Part shown: piece after piece, positions 1-9,598 of the stretch
Layout: every line of letters starts with the position of its first letter
Position numbering within the stretch: the first letter of the stretch is position 1
Source of the DNA: Neobacillus piezotolerans
GTDB taxonomy: Bacteria > Bacillota > Bacilli > Bacillales > Cytobacillaceae
Assembly: GCF_003362805.1 (NCBI RefSeq)
Contig: NZ_QNQT01000004.1
Span: forward strand, 124,001-188,000
Direction: 5' to 3'
DNA length: 64,000 nt
Notes under the pieces: model-generated
The model's input: only the letters and a program-made list of their open reading frames with translations
Told to the model about the DNA's origin: nothing
Databases searched by the model: none
Position numbers and translations under genes: made by a program

Positions 1-1
1 A

Positions 2-1219
2 GGGCAGTTCGGCCTTGATGATAAGGTTGCGGAGTATATCCCTGAATTTGCGGCCAATGGAAAGGGAAACGTAACGATTCGCCAGCTGATGACCCATACT
101 TCGGGGTTCGCCGCATGGATTCCCCTTTACACAAAAGGGAACAGCCGCGAAGACAGGATCAAGCTCGTTTTGAATGAGCCGTTAAGCAATCCTCCCGGCA
201 GCAAGTATACATACAGTGATTTGAACATGATAACACTCGGGGTTTTAATCGAACGGCTATCAGGAAAGCGGCAGGATGAATTTGTCAAAGAGTATATTAC
301 GGAACCATTGGAAATGAAGGATACAATGTACAACCCGCCGGCCGCTTTAAAAGACAGGATTGCGGCAACAGAGTACCAGCCGTGGACGAACAGGGGGATT
401 GTTTGGGGCGAAGTCCATGATGAAAATGCATGGGCTCTTGACGGGGTAGCCGGGCACGCGGGGGTCTTTTCGACCGCTGAGGATTTGGCGAAACTGGCCC
501 ACATGTATTTGAATGACGGCCGCTATGGGGGCAAGCAAATCCTTAGGGCCGAAACAGTCAGGATGCTTGTGGAAAACCAGATTCCCGAATTTCCGGGGAA
601 CGACCATGGACTGGGATGGGAAATCGCCCAGGGATGGTTCATGGATGCCCTTGCGGATGAATCCGCGCTTGGGCATACAGGCTACACGGGAACTTCTATC
701 GTTGTGAACAGGGCTAATGATACAATCGCGATTTTACTTACCAACAGGGTGCATCCGACCCGGAATACGGTTACAACCAATACCGCTAGGAGAGCATTTG
801 CGAGGCAGGTTGCGGACGCCATCCCTGTTTCGATTCCCGATGGACAGGCATGGTTCGCAGGCTACGGCGATAAACTGCAGCGTACTCTAACGGCTGCGGT
901 GGAATTAACCCAGCCAGCAAGGCTTACTTTTAATACATGGCACCGAATAGAAAAGGATTCGGATTATGGCTATCTAGAATGGTCCATGGACGGCTTGAAC
1001 TGGACGAAGGCAAAGCGATTTACAGGCAACAGCGATGGCTGGATCGATGTTGAGGCGCACCTGCCGGAAATCGCCAAATTTGTCCGTTTCAGATATGAAA
1101 CCGATAGCACGGTGAACGGCCGCGGCTGGTATGTCGATAACATCAAGCTTGAAGGTGCGGATGGCAAGAGTGTAGAGCCAATTTTTAAAGGAGATGGCTG
1201 GGAACAGAGAATCTATTAG
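2..1219 (+). CDS. Beta-lactamase-family serine hydrolase, AmiE-like (5' end outside window)
   Basis: The reading frame is open from the first bases of the window, so the N-terminus with the SxxK serine is missing. Visible family marks are LMTHTSGF near the left edge, YSDLN as the YxN-type motif, and GHTGYTG as the KTG-box equivalent. These fit class C beta-lactamase/PBP-like hydrolases. The last ~120 residues (from about AWFAGYGD to the end) form a separate beta-rich region like those appended to extracellular hydrolases. The gene lies 49 bp before a NamZ gene. In B. subtilis amiE and namZ share the MurNAc recycling operon, so a muropeptide amidase role is likely, though inferred from context. 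Ordinary esterase or PBP-like activity cannot be excluded. Confidence 0.8.
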   Translation, partial: GQFGLDDKVAEYIPEFAANGKGNVTIRQLMTHTSGFAAWIPLYTKGNSREDRIKLVLNEPLSNPPGSKYTYSDLNMITLGVLIERLSGKRQDEFVKEYITEPLEMKDTMYNPPAALKDRIAATEYQPWTNRGIVWGEVHDENAWALDGVAGHAGVFSTAEDLAKLAHMYLNDGRYGGKQILRAETVRMLVENQIPEFPGNDHGLGWEIAQGWFMDALADESALGHTGYTGTSIVVNRANDTIAILLTNRVHPTRNTVTTNTARRAFARQVADAIPVSIPDGQAWFAGYGDKLQRTLTAAVELTQPARLTFNTWHRIEKDSDYGYLEWSMDGLNWTKAKRFTGNSDGWIDVEAHLPEIAKFVRFRYETDSTVNGRGWYVDNIKLEGADGKSVEPIFKGDGWEQRIY

Positions 1220-1267
1220 GGTAGTAATTGGTAGGATGAAATAAATTTTAAAACAGGGGTGATTGTT

Positions 1268-2533
1268 TTGAAAAAATGGCTTTCAGCGGTGGTTACCGTA
1301 ATCCTGATCCTGTCTTCCTTAACAGTGGCGTTGGCAAACCATGACAAAGGCAAGGGGAAAAGCCAGGATCATAAAAAGTTCATGGTTGGCGCCGAGGCGC
1401 TCTTGAAGGAGCATAAGGACTTAATTAAAGGCAAGCGGGTCGGACTGATTACGAATCCGACCGGGGTCGACCAAAATCTTGTCAGTATTGTTGACTTGCT
1501 TTTCAATGACCCGGATGTGCAGCTGACGGCATTGTACGGCCCTGAGCACGGGGTGCGGGGAAGCGCCCAGGCCGGCCAGTACGTGGAATATTATATCGAT
1601 GAAAAAACGAAACTGCCTGTTTACAGCCTGTACGGAAAAACGAAGAAACCAACTCCGGAAATGCTTAAGGATGTTGACGTCCTCCTGTTCGATATCCAGG
1701 ATGTAGGGACAAGATTCTATACGTATATCTATACGATGGCCTATGCGATGGAAGCCGCGAAGGAAAATAATATTCCGTTCATCGTCCTCGACCGCCCGAA
1801 CCCGCTTGGCGGGACTAAAGTTGAAGGGCCGGTGCTTGATGCATCGAAGTATACTTCCTTTGTCGGAAACTATCCGATTCCGCTCAGGCATGGGATGACC
1901 GTTGGTGAGCTAGCGATGATGTTCAACAAAGAATTCAACATCGGGGCGGATTTAACGGTTGTCGAGATGAACGGCTGGAAGCGCAACATGTATTTTGATG
2001 AAACCCCTCTTGAATTTGTGATGCCATCCCCGAATATGCCGACATTGGAAACCGCATTGGTTTACCCGGGCGCGGCATTGATTGAAGGGACCAATGTATC
2101 GGAAGGGCGAGGGACAACGAAGCCGTTCGAGCTGATCGGCGCTCCATTTATTAACGCCGATGACCTCGCTGCGAAACTGAACGCCTTAAATCTGCCTGGA
2201 GTGAAGTTCAGGGCAGCGTCGTTCATTCCGACGTTCTCGAAGCATTCCGGGGTTCTCTCCCATGGAATCCAAATCCATATCACTGACCGTGATTCATTCA
2301 AACCGGTTGAAACAGGCCTTCATATTGTGAAGGCGATCCATGATCTGTATCCAAACGACTTCCAATTCCGCGCGCCGGACAGCAAAGGCATTTCGTTCTT
2401 CGATCTATTGATCGGAAACGGCAGGGTAAGGGATGCGATTGAAAGCGGGAAGTCCGTCGATGAAATGAAGGCCCAGTGGGAAGGCGGGCTTGAACAATTC
2501 AAACAGGTCAGGGAGAACTATCTGCTCTACTAA
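1268..2533 (+). CDS. namZ: Exo-beta-N-acetylmuramidase NamZ (DUF1343/GH171)
   Basis: The product matches the DUF1343 (YbbC) family, shown in B. subtilis to release MurNAc from the non-reducing end of peptidoglycan fragments. Recognisable segments are GLITNPTGVD, ALYGPEHGVRG, LLFDIQDVGTRFYTYIYTM, VLDRPNPLGG and EGTNVSEGRGTTKPF. A hydrophobic N-terminal segment ending near ALA is a signal peptide, so it is exported. I prefer TTG at 1268, because AGGGGTG (1255-1261) lies six bases upstream; the in-frame GTG at 1259 overlaps that Shine-Dalgarno sequence. It is probably co-transcribed with the upstream serine hydrolase and ends at a strong terminator. Length (~420 aa) is normal for the family. Confidence 0.93.
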   Translation: MKKWLSAVVTVILILSSLTVALANHDKGKGKSQDHKKFMVGAEALLKEHKDLIKGKRVGLITNPTGVDQNLVSIVDLLFNDPDVQLTALYGPEHGVRGSAQAGQYVEYYIDEKTKLPVYSLYGKTKKPTPEMLKDVDVLLFDIQDVGTRFYTYIYTMAYAMEAAKENNIPFIVLDRPNPLGGTKVEGPVLDASKYTSFVGNYPIPLRHGMTVGELAMMFNKEFNIGADLTVVEMNGWKRNMYFDETPLEFVMPSPNMPTLETALVYPGAALIEGTNVSEGRGTTKPFELIGAPFINADDLAAKLNALNLPGVKFRAASFIPTFSKHSGVLSHGIQIHITDRDSFKPVETGLHIVKAIHDLYPNDFQFRAPDSKGISFFDLLIGNGRVRDAIESGKSVDEMKAQWEGGLEQFKQVRENYLLY

Positions 2534-2541
2534 CTTTTTGG

Positions 2542-2576
2542 AAAAATCGCCGTTCCGGCTGGGGCGGCGATTTTTT
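2542..2576 (+). terminator. Rho-independent terminator after namZ
   Basis: Perfect 11-bp inverted repeat AAAAATCGCCG / CGGCGATTTTT with a 12-nt loop and a T run, nine bases past the namZ stop. Confidence 0.9.
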
Positions 2577-2664
2577 CCGCCCGAATTTTAAGAGAAACAC
2601 ATAGCCGGAATACCTAAGGCCGTTTCTTGGGATAGTAAAAATAAAACGGAAGGAGGCGGTACAA

Positions 2665-2817
2665 GTGGATAAGGAAAATAAGCAGGATGGCAGGCTTCCG
2701 GATAAATCGAAAGCGGGCATGATCCATGTAGGCTATCGATTTACGAATGAAAAGGAAGACAATGCCCAGCAGGACGGCTTTCGCTATGACTATGATGACT
2801 CATCCGATTTAGAGTAA
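2665..2817 (+). CDS. Small acidic hypothetical protein (50 aa)
   Basis: A 50-codon frame starts at GTG behind a very good ribosome binding site (GGAAGGAGGCGG). The product is hydrophilic and charged, begins MDKENKQDG, has a central GMIHVGYRF and ends in an acidic YDYDDSSDLE. It has no signal peptide, membrane segment or motif I recognise. It stands alone between the namZ terminator and selO. The ribosome binding site and lack of overlap support a real gene; function unknown. Confidence 0.6.
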   Translation: MDKENKQDGRLPDKSKAGMIHVGYRFTNEKEDNAQQDGFRYDYDDSSDLE

Positions 2818-2907
2818 GTGCAAAATTGGCGTCTTTTTGGGAAAGAAAGGGTATAATGAAACATCTTGTTATTTGTACGAAGACTATGGATTGGGAAAGG
2901 AGATTCC

Positions 2908-4368
2908 ATGGGAAACGAAATAGGCTGGAATTTTAACAACAGTTATATAAGGCTTCCGAAGCCATTTTATACGATGCTGGACCCGGATCCGGTCCGTGCT
3001 CCGAAGCTCGCGGTCCTTAATGGTCCGCTTGCGGAATCGCTCGGGCTTGATGCGAAGCAGTTGTCTGCGGACGAAGGCGTTGGGGTTTTGGCGGGGAACC
3101 GGGTGCCTGAGGGTGCGGTTCCATTGGCCCAGGCATACGCGGGCCATCAGTTCGGCCATTTTACAATGCTCGGGGACGGGCGGGCTATCCTCCTCGGAGA
3201 GCATATCAGCCCCGATGGAAAAAGGTTTGATATCCAGCTGAAAGGCCCGGGCAGGACGCCTTATTCGCGCGGGGGAGATGGACGCGCCGCGCTTGGCCCG
3301 ATGCTTAGGGAATACATCATCAGTGAAGCGATGCATGCGCTTGGCATCCCGACGACCCGCAGCCTGGCGGTTGTTGAAACAGGGGAACCGGTATACCGTG
3401 AGACCGAGCTGCCCGGTGCGATCCTCACGCGTGTGGCGGCGAGCCACCTCCGCGTCGGCACGTTCCAATATGCTGCCGGTATGGGCGAAATCGCTGAACT
3501 GCGGGCCCTTGCCGATTATGCGATTAAGAGGCATTATCCGGAAGTGGAATCAGACGGGAATAAGTATTTTTCACTGCTGACGAAAGTCATAAAGCGGCAG
3601 GCCAAGCTGATTTCCCAATGGCAGCTTGCCGGATTCATCCATGGGGTCATGAATACCGACAACATGACGATAAGCGGCGAGACGATTGACTATGGCCCGT
3701 GCGCATTCATGGATGTGTACGACCCGGCGACTGTGTTCAGCTCAATCGACAGGGAGGGCCGCTACGCCTATGGCAATCAGCCGTATATCGGGGCATGGAA
3801 TCTCGCCCGTTTCGCCGAAACGCTTTTGCCGCTTCTTCATGAAGACGAGGAGGAGGCTCTTAAAATGGCCAATGAGGCCATTTCCGGTTTTGCGAAACAG
3901 TTCCAATCGTATTGGCTGGACGGTATGAGGGCAAAGCTTGGCCTAACCGACGAGGAGGCCGAGGATGAAACACTTATAAGCGACCTTCTCAATTTAGTGG
4001 AAAAATACCGTGCTGATTATACAAATACGTTCCGTGCTTTAACCTTCGACAAGCTGGAGGATACCGTCTTTCATGGAAAAGAAGAGTTTGAAAAATGGCA
4101 TGCGCGGTGGCAGGAGCGGCTTGGAAGGCAAAAGGATCCGAAGGAAGTTTCCCTTGAGTTGATGAGGCGAAGCAATCCCGCGGTTATCCCAAGAAACCAT
4201 CGGGTGGAAGAGGCGCTTGATGCGGCTGTAAAGAATGGTGATTACAGCGTGATGGAAAGGCTCCTCACAGCTTTGTCGGATCCATACGCCCACTCTCCGG
4301 AGCATGAAGAGTACTGCACACTTCCTGAAGCTGCGGGACGCCCTTACAGGACTTTTTGCGGAACATAA
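2908..4368 (+). CDS. selO: Protein adenylyltransferase SelO (YdiU/UPF0061)
   Basis: SelO is a pseudokinase-fold enzyme that transfers AMP from ATP to protein Ser/Thr/Tyr residues; in E. coli it is linked to the oxidative stress response. Family blocks present are [54 protein letters not shown] (near residue 248) and [10 protein letters not shown] as the DFG-like metal site (near 261). The C-terminus RTFCGT keeps the Cys used for the redox disulfide in bacterial homologues. ATG at 2908 has AAAGGAGAT just upstream; it gives 486 aa, the usual length. A TATAAT at 2852-2857 may be its -10. Despite the name, bacterial SelO does not need selenocysteine. Confidence 0.95.
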   Translation: MGNEIGWNFNNSYIRLPKPFYTMLDPDPVRAPKLAVLNGPLAESLGLDAKQLSADEGVGVLAGNRVPEGAVPLAQAYAGHQFGHFTMLGDGRAILLGEHISPDGKRFDIQLKGPGRTPYSRGGDGRAALGPMLREYIISEAMHALGIPTTRSLAVVETGEPVYRETELPGAILTRVAASHLRVGTFQYAAGMGEIAELRALADYAIKRHYPEVESDGNKYFSLLTKVIKRQAKLISQWQLAGFIHGVMNTDNMTISGETIDYGPCAFMDVYDPATVFSSIDREGRYAYGNQPYIGAWNLARFAETLLPLLHEDEEEALKMANEAISGFAKQFQSYWLDGMRAKLGLTDEEAEDETLISDLLNLVEKYRADYTNTFRALTFDKLEDTVFHGKEEFEKWHARWQERLGRQKDPKEVSLELMRRSNPAVIPRNHRVEEALDAAVKNGDYSVMERLLTALSDPYAHSPEHEEYCTLPEAAGRPYRTFCGT

Positions 4369-4502
4369 TAAAAAATCGTATACGAACATAAGAAAAGGGC
4401 TCCATTATAAATTGGTTGCCTTTTTCTATTGAGTGTAATAGATTATCTACGTATATAAAGGAAGCAGTTCTAGGCTTAGGAAATGGAAGGCTGGGAGATA
4501 GG

Positions 4503-5120
4503 ATGGAAGCGCTTGTTCATGGGATTGTTTTGGCATTTGGCTTGATTTTGCCATTAGGGGTGCAAAATGTTTTTGTTTTTAATCAAGGGGCTGCACATAG
4601 GAAGTTCTCAGGGGCCGTTCCTGCGGTTGTAACAGCGGGGATATGCGACACGCTTTTGATTACAATGGCGGTTGCGGGCGTATCGGTGATAGTCTTCAAT
4701 TTTGAGTGGATCCGGAATTTACTTTTTATAGTTGGATTCTTGTTTCTCGCGTATATGGGCTGGTCCATTTGGAAATCGGCGGGCGATACGGTCCGGGATG
4801 GACAGCAGGCATCGTTTTCCGCGAGGAGGCAAGTCATGTTCGCCGCATCCGTCTCGCTCCTCAATCCTCATGCGATTATGGACACAATAGGGGTAATCGG
4901 AACGGCATCGCTCGTTTATGCAGGGTCGGATAAATGGCTATTCGCATTGGCTTGCGTAGGTGTTTCATGGATTTGGTTTTTTGGGCTGGCTGTCGCGGGC
5001 AGAAGAATTGGACAGATTGGCGGGAAAGGACCTTTACTGAAGCTGCTTAACCAGGCTTCGGCTCTCATCGTTTGGGGAATGGCGCTGTATATGGGGTATC
5101 AGATACTCTCACTCTTTTAA
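4503..5120 (+). CDS. LysE/ArgO-family amino acid exporter
   Basis: A membrane protein of 205 aa with about six hydrophobic segments and the LysE signature near the N-terminus (LPLGVQNVFVFNQGA). It also has the conserved LNPHAIMDTIGVIGT block that follows the third helix. Members export basic amino acids such as arginine or lysine. ATG at 4503 follows GGGAGATAGG; the frame is open further upstream but lacks a plausible ribosome binding site. It stands alone downstream of selO, with no visible regulator gene beside it. Substrate is not determinable here. Confidence 0.87.
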   Translation: MEALVHGIVLAFGLILPLGVQNVFVFNQGAAHRKFSGAVPAVVTAGICDTLLITMAVAGVSVIVFNFEWIRNLLFIVGFLFLAYMGWSIWKSAGDTVRDGQQASFSARRQVMFAASVSLLNPHAIMDTIGVIGTASLVYAGSDKWLFALACVGVSWIWFFGLAVAGRRIGQIGGKGPLLKLLNQASALIVWGMALYMGYQILSLF

Positions 5121-5253
5121 AATCGGAATGAGTGTAGTCGTTTTATATGGGTTTTTTTGAGTCTTTTCCTTGTGGAGAAGGCTTTTCTATTATGGAGAAA
5201 GTGTCCTTTGCCCAATAAAACATTCACAACTTTTGTAAAAAATAGAAAGAATA

Positions 5254-5281
5254 TTGAATTTTTGCCTGCCTCATGTATAAT
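5254..5281 (+). promoter_or_regulatory. Sigma-A promoter of potABCD
   Basis: TTGAAT (5254-5259), a 16-bp spacer ending in TG (extended -10), and TATAAT (5276-5281). It lies 110 bp before the potA start, the only strong promoter in the 270-bp gap 5121-5390. Nothing else coding is seen in that gap. Confidence 0.7.
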
Positions 5282-5390
5282 TGTTCCGAATGAATCGTGG
5301 AGATTTGTCGAAAATCCGCAAGATTTGCGAGAATGCCAAGACTCATAACTTTAATTATAAAATTTGTATGCCCGGGAAAAGGAGGCTGCC

Positions 5391-6494
5391 ATGAATAGTT
5401 CCGTAATTATTCAATTTGAGAATGTAACAAAGCAATACGATCAAGACCGCCCGGTTCTGGACAATGTTAGCTTTGAGATTGAGAGAGGGAAGTTTTACAC
5501 ACTGCTGGGCCCATCGGGTTGCGGGAAGACAACCATTCTGAGGTTGATTGCCGGATTTACGGAGGCATCCTCCGGTGATATTTATTTTAACGGAAAGAGA
5601 ATCAACACCCTTCCAGCCAATAAGCGCCAGGTGAACACGGTTTTTCAGGATTATGCGCTGTTCCCTCATTTAAGTGTGTATGAAAATGTCGCGTTTGGCC
5701 TCAGGATTAAGAAAATGAAGGAAGCCGATATTAAAGTGAAGGTAAAGGAAGCCCTTCAGTTTGTAAACCTTGTTGGCTATGAAAACAGGGAAATTACTGA
5801 AATGTCCGGCGGCCAGCGCCAGCGTGTCGCGATTGCCAGGGCCATTGTCAATGAGCCAGAGGTCATCCTTCTCGATGAGCCGCTATCCGCGCTGGATTTG
5901 AAGCTTCGCACAGAGATGCAATATGAATTGCGCGAGCTCCAGAGGAGGCTTGGCATCACGTTCATTTTTGTCACGCACGACCAGGAAGAGGCGCTCGCGA
6001 TGTCGGATGAGATTTTTGTCATCAATGAAGGGAAAATCCAGCAGAGCGGAAGCCCGACTGATATTTATGACGAGCCAATCAACCGGTTTGTCGCCGATTT
6101 TATTGGAGAATCCAATATTGTCAAAGGGACAATGGTTCGTGATTACCTTGTTGAATTTACAGGCAAGCAGTTCGAGTGCGTCGACCAGGGGCTAAATCCG
6201 AATGAGCCGGTTGAAATTGTCATCCGTCCCGAGGATTTGGAAATTACATCGCTTGAAAAGGGCAAGCTTCAAGTGCAGGTTGATTCCCAACTTTTCCGAG
6301 GCGTCCATTATGAATTGAGCTGCTATGATAATGCCGGTAACGAGTGGCTTGTCCATTCGACGAAAAAGGCGGCCGTTGGCGACCAGATCGGCTTGTATTT
6401 TGAGCCGGAAGCAATCCACGTTATGCGATTGGGCGAAACGGAAGAAGAATTTGACCGGCGGTTGGAAGCGTATAAGGATGGGGAAGGCGAATGA
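5391..6494 (+). CDS. potA: Spermidine/putrescine ABC transporter ATP-binding protein
   Basis: The cytoplasmic ATPase of a polyamine importer. It has Walker [10 protein letters not shown] (residues ~40-48), the signature [14 protein letters not shown], Walker [13 protein letters not shown] and the switch [11 protein letters not shown]-terminal TOBE-like region follows, as in PotA. ATG at 5391 is chosen for GGAAAAGGAGG upstream; 367 aa is the usual size. It is first of four overlapping genes encoding ATPase, two permeases and a binding protein. potB overlaps it by four bases (ATGA), implying translational coupling. Confidence 0.95.
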   Translation: MNSSVIIQFENVTKQYDQDRPVLDNVSFEIERGKFYTLLGPSGCGKTTILRLIAGFTEASSGDIYFNGKRINTLPANKRQVNTVFQDYALFPHLSVYENVAFGLRIKKMKEADIKVKVKEALQFVNLVGYENREITEMSGGQRQRVAIARAIVNEPEVILLDEPLSALDLKLRTEMQYELRELQRRLGITFIFVTHDQEEALAMSDEIFVINEGKIQQSGSPTDIYDEPINRFVADFIGESNIVKGTMVRDYLVEFTGKQFECVDQGLNPNEPVEIVIRPEDLEITSLEKGKLQVQVDSQLFRGVHYELSCYDNAGNEWLVHSTKKAAVGDQIGLYFEPEAIHVMRLGETEEEFDRRLEAYKDGEGE

Positions 6495-7303
6495 ATCGGA
6501 ACCTGACGCGCCAGCTGTATATGCTGCCCTATGCACTTTGGATGGTTTTCTTTGTCATTGTCCCAATTTTGCTCGTAGTCTACTATTCATTTCTGGATAT
6601 TGACGGCCAATTTTCACTGGCGAATTACCAAAGATTCTTTACGCCGGTCTATTTGAAGATGACCTTCAGTTCCTTTTGGTATGCGTTTTTGATTACGTTG
6701 TTTTCCTTGCTTGTCGCTTATCCGACCGCGCTGCTGTTGACGAAAACGAGGCACAAGCACCTTTGGCTGTTGCTCATTATTGTCCCGTCCTGGATCAATC
6801 TGCTTTTGAAGGCGTATGCGTTCCTGGGCATTTTCGGTACTTACGGGGCGGCCAACCAGTTCCTTGAGGCAATCGGGATTGGTTCAAAACAAATCTTGTT
6901 TACCGATTTCAGCTTTATTTTTGTTTCGGTTTATATTTTCATCCCATTTATGATAATGCCAATCTTCAACTCGCTGAATGAATTGAATCCGGTTCTGATT
7001 GATGCGGCGAAAGATCTCGGCGCATCGAAGTGGACCACTTTCAGCCGTGTTATTTTCCCTCTCACGATTGAAGGGGTAAAATCGGGTTGCCAGGTAGTCT
7101 TTATTCCTGCCCTTTCCCTGTTCATGTTGACAAGGCTTATCGCGGGCAACAGGGTCATCACGCTCGGAACGGCGATTGAGCAGAACTTCTTGGTCACCCA
7201 GGACTGGGGAATGGGTTCGACAATTGCTGTGTTTTTAATAATTGCGATGTTTGCCATTATGGCGATGACAGGCATCCGAAAGCGGGGTGTTTCACGTGGA
7301 TAA
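6491..7303 (+). CDS. potB: Spermidine/putrescine ABC transporter permease
   Basis: A 270-aa inner permease with about six transmembrane helices. It carries the ABC permease EAA loop ([22 protein letters not shown]), which docks on PotA. Start ATG at 6491 overlaps the potA stop. N-terminal [23 protein letters not shown] is a typical first helix of PotB proteins. It pairs with PotC to form the channel. Confidence 0.94.
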   Translation: MNRNLTRQLYMLPYALWMVFFVIVPILLVVYYSFLDIDGQFSLANYQRFFTPVYLKMTFSSFWYAFLITLFSLLVAYPTALLLTKTRHKHLWLLLIIVPSWINLLLKAYAFLGIFGTYGAANQFLEAIGIGSKQILFTDFSFIFVSVYIFIPFMIMPIFNSLNELNPVLIDAAKDLGASKWTTFSRVIFPLTIEGVKSGCQVVFIPALSLFMLTRLIAGNRVITLGTAIEQNFLVTQDWGMGSTIAVFLIIAMFAIMAMTGIRKRGVSRG

Positions 7304-8099
7304 AAGTCTATCCCCACTCTCAAAGCTGTTTTTGGTCCTGATATTCTTTATCCTGTATGCACCTATTTTCTTCCTGATCCTGTACTCTTTTAACAGTGGG
7401 GGGAAAATGTTCGGCTTTGAAGGGTTTACCCTTGATTGGTACAAGGAATTGTTCAGCGATACACGCCTGTTGATCATTGTTCTGAATACACTCGTCGTGG
7501 CGCTGCTTTCCGCGCTAATTGCTACGATTATCGGTGTCGGCGGTGCCCTTGGAATTCACTACATGAGAAAGCGGTCGACAAAAAACACGTTATTGTCGCT
7601 TAATAATGTATTGATTGTCAGCCCTGACGTCATTATCGGGGCATCGTTCCTGATTTTATTTACCGTTTCCGGTTATAAGCTCGGGTTTTACTCGGTGCTG
7701 CTGTCCCATATCGCGTTCAGCGTACCTATCGTCGTCCTGATGGTCCTCCCGAAATTGACCGAGATGAGCCCTACCCTTGTCGATGTTGCCAGGGACCTGG
7801 GCGCAAACAGCTGGGACGTGCTGACGAAGGTCATTTTGCCATACTTGTCGCCAGGAATCATGGCGGGTTTCTTCATGGCCTTGACATACTCTTTAGATGA
7901 CTTCGCTGTGACGTTCTTTGTAACAGGGAATGGATTCAGTACACTTTCAGTTGAAATTTATTCACTCGCGCGCCGCGGCGTCTCCTTGAATATCAATGCC
8001 CTTTCGACGCTGCTGTTCTTTTTCACCGTCATCCTTGTGGTGGTTTACTACTTTATCACACAGCGGCAAAAGCCGGCGGGAATGGGGGTCCGTAAATGA
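7296..8099 (+). CDS. potC: Spermidine/putrescine ABC transporter permease
   Basis: The second permease of the polyamine importer, 267 aa, with about six helices and the EAA loop DVARDLGANSWDVLTKVILPYLSPG. I prefer GTG at 7296 because GGGGTG lies about eight bases upstream; another in-frame GTG at 7287 sits inside that ribosome binding site. It overlaps potB by eight bases and potD by four, so the operon is tightly coupled. Confidence 0.93.
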   Translation: MDKSLSPLSKLFLVLIFFILYAPIFFLILYSFNSGGKMFGFEGFTLDWYKELFSDTRLLIIVLNTLVVALLSALIATIIGVGGALGIHYMRKRSTKNTLLSLNNVLIVSPDVIIGASFLILFTVSGYKLGFYSVLLSHIAFSVPIVVLMVLPKLTEMSPTLVDVARDLGANSWDVLTKVILPYLSPGIMAGFFMALTYSLDDFAVTFFVTGNGFSTLSVEIYSLARRGVSLNINALSTLLFFFTVILVVVYYFITQRQKPAGMGVRK

Positions 8100-9169
8100 A
8101 ACAGCTCATGCGTTTATTTATCGCGATCGTTCTAGCTTCGGCCGTTTTGCTCGGGATTATCTCAAAACTCAATGCGACTAAAGGGTATTCGGGCGGCAAC
8201 ACATTGACGATTTACAACTGGGGGGATTACCTTGACCCGGATTTAATCAAGCGGTTTGAAAAAGAAACCGGCATCAGCGTTGTGTACGAAACATTTGACT
8301 CGAACGAAGCGATGATGACAAAAATCAAGCAGGGCGGAACAGCCTACGATATCGCTGTTCCATCGGAATATATGATCGACAAGATGCGGGAGGAGAATTT
8401 GCTCATCCCCCTCGATCATTCTAAGCTTCTGAACCTGAAAAATATCGATCCGCGTTTCATGGATTTGCCGTTCGATCCCGAAAATAAGTATTCCGTGCCT
8501 TATTTCTGGGGAACGGTTGGGGTTGTCTATAATCCGGAAATGCTCGGTGGGAAACAGATCACCAGCTGGAACGATCTATGGGATCCGGACTTGAAAAATG
8601 AAATTCTCCTGATCGATGGCGCCCGTGAGGCGATGGGCATGGGGCTGAATAGCCTTGGCTACTCGCTGAACGATACGGATAAAAACCACCTCCGCCAGGC
8701 AAAGGCCAAACTTGATTCACTGACGCCGAATATCAAGGCAATCGTCGGCGATGAAATCAAGATGCTGTTGGAGAATGAAGAAGCCGCAATCGGGATTGTT
8801 TGGTCCGGGGTGGCTGCCGACATTATGGGGGAAAACGAAGACATTGAATATGTCGTCCCAAGTGAAGGATCGAATCTATGGTTCGATAACATGGTCATCC
8901 CGAAGACGGCGAAAAACGTAGAAGCAGCCCATAAGTTCCTCAATTTCATACTTGATGCCAAAATCGCCGCCCAGAATACGGAATGGGTATATTATTCAAC
9001 ACCGAACAAGGAAGCCCTGCAGTATATGCCGGAGGAAATGACGTCCGACGAACGCTTCTACCCATCCGAAGAACTGACAGAAAAGCTAGAGGTCTATGAA
9101 AACCTCGGCCCGCGGAACCTGGCCTATTACAACCAGCTCTTCCTCGAATTTAAAATGCACAGAAAATAA
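8096..9169 (+). CDS. potD: Spermidine/putrescine-binding protein
   Basis: Extracellular solute receptor of the polyamine importer, 357 aa. The family start LTIYNWGDYLDPDLIKRFEK, then VYETFDSNEAMMTKI, and the substrate-site YFWGTVGVVYN are clear. The N-terminal hydrophobic segment has no lipobox Cys. It is therefore probably held by an uncleaved membrane anchor rather than lipid. The start ATG overlaps the potC stop (ATGA). A terminator follows seven bases after the stop. Confidence 0.94.
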   Translation: MKQLMRLFIAIVLASAVLLGIISKLNATKGYSGGNTLTIYNWGDYLDPDLIKRFEKETGISVVYETFDSNEAMMTKIKQGGTAYDIAVPSEYMIDKMREENLLIPLDHSKLLNLKNIDPRFMDLPFDPENKYSVPYFWGTVGVVYNPEMLGGKQITSWNDLWDPDLKNEILLIDGAREAMGMGLNSLGYSLNDTDKNHLRQAKAKLDSLTPNIKAIVGDEIKMLLENEEAAIGIVWSGVAADIMGENEDIEYVVPSEGSNLWFDNMVIPKTAKNVEAAHKFLNFILDAKIAAQNTEWVYYSTPNKEALQYMPEEMTSDERFYPSEELTEKLEVYENLGPRNLAYYNQLFLEFKMHRK

Positions 9170-9175
9170 ATTGTT

Positions 9176-9203
9176 AAGGCACCCACATAGGGTGCCTTTC
9201 TTT
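9176..9203 (+). terminator. Terminator of potABCD
   Basis: Perfect 9-bp stem AAGGCACCC / GGGTGCCTT with a 5-nt loop and T-rich tail directly after potD. Confidence 0.88.
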
Positions 9204-9233
9204 ATATAAAGTTAAAATGCTTTTAGTGCCAGA

Positions 9234-9294
9234 AATGCGAACAGTGCCTGTCACTCCCCGAATTTTCTTGTTTCACGATGTTCCACAGCAGATT
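9234..9294. repeat. REP-like intergenic repeat, copy 1
   Basis: Starts AATGCGAACA, continues GTGCCTGTCACTCCCC and runs to about 9294. The first 43 bases are identical to a second copy at 13793, and similarity continues past that point through TGTTCCA to ATTTTTG. The core (cagtgcctgtcac) resembles short repeats that I associate with RAYT-type transposases in Bacillaceae; that link is from general knowledge, not shown here. It sits in the 395-bp gap 9204-9598. The two copies are direct repeats on either side of the marR-ABC exporter cassette. Confidence 0.7.
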
Positions 9295-9351
9295 TTTGTG
9301 CTGAGAAGGTCTTTTCTTCCCAGGAACAACTACTAACTCTCGTAAAATTAA

Positions 9352-9441
9352 CTAATTCCTGGAGTAATCGAAGGGCCGGCGGTTGCAGAGGCCTCTGAAA
9401 AGTTGTCAGGGAAGCTGGATGCGGAAAACCAAAATAAGTGA
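9352..9441 (+). pseudogene. Possible 3' remnant of a lost gene
   Basis: A short open stretch without a start codon reads LIPGVIEGPAVAEASEKL and so on, ending at TGA 9439-9441. It is followed 25 bases later by a good terminator. The protein-like composition plus a terminator suggest the tail of a gene whose front was removed, perhaps with the adjacent REP-like repeat involved. I do not recognise the family, and chance is possible. Confidence 0.3.
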
Positions 9442-9466
9442 TTGAAGCATATACGATTCAGTATAG

Positions 9467-9500
9467 AACCATCCCGTTTAAAAAAAATGGATGGTTTTTT
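9467..9500 (+). terminator. Orphan terminator
   Basis: 8-bp stem AACCATCC / GGATGGTT with A-rich loop and a run of T. No intact gene precedes it; it fits the possible gene remnant ending at 9441. Confidence 0.75.
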
Positions 9501-9521
9501 GCTGTAAAGACAATTTTTCAC

Positions 9522-9573
9522 TAGACAGAAAATGTGAAAGAAATTATAATTTAGCTTACTAATATTTAAGTAA
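9522..9573 (+). promoter_or_regulatory. marR promoter with overlapping inverted repeat (likely autoregulatory operator)
   Basis: TAGACA (9522-9527), 17-bp spacer, TATAAT (9545-9550). Immediately downstream is an inverted repeat TTACT-N8-AGTAA (9556-9573) covering the expected transcription start. That is where MarR repressors commonly bind to control their own operon. The operator role is inferred. Confidence 0.6.
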
Positions 9574-9598
9574 CCTAACTAATTTAGAGGTGATGAGG

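Noticed and set aside
2866-2907. Upstream extension of selO to TTG/GTG at 2866
   Set aside because: ATG 2908 has the good ribosome binding site and gives the normal SelO length.
2908-4368. selO as evidence for selenocysteine use
   Set aside because: Bacterial SelO uses Cys at its C-terminus (FCGT here), so it says nothing about Sec machinery.
5157-5348. 63-codon plus-strand ORF upstream of potA
   Set aside because: It covers the pot promoter, has no ribosome binding site, and its composition is not protein-like.
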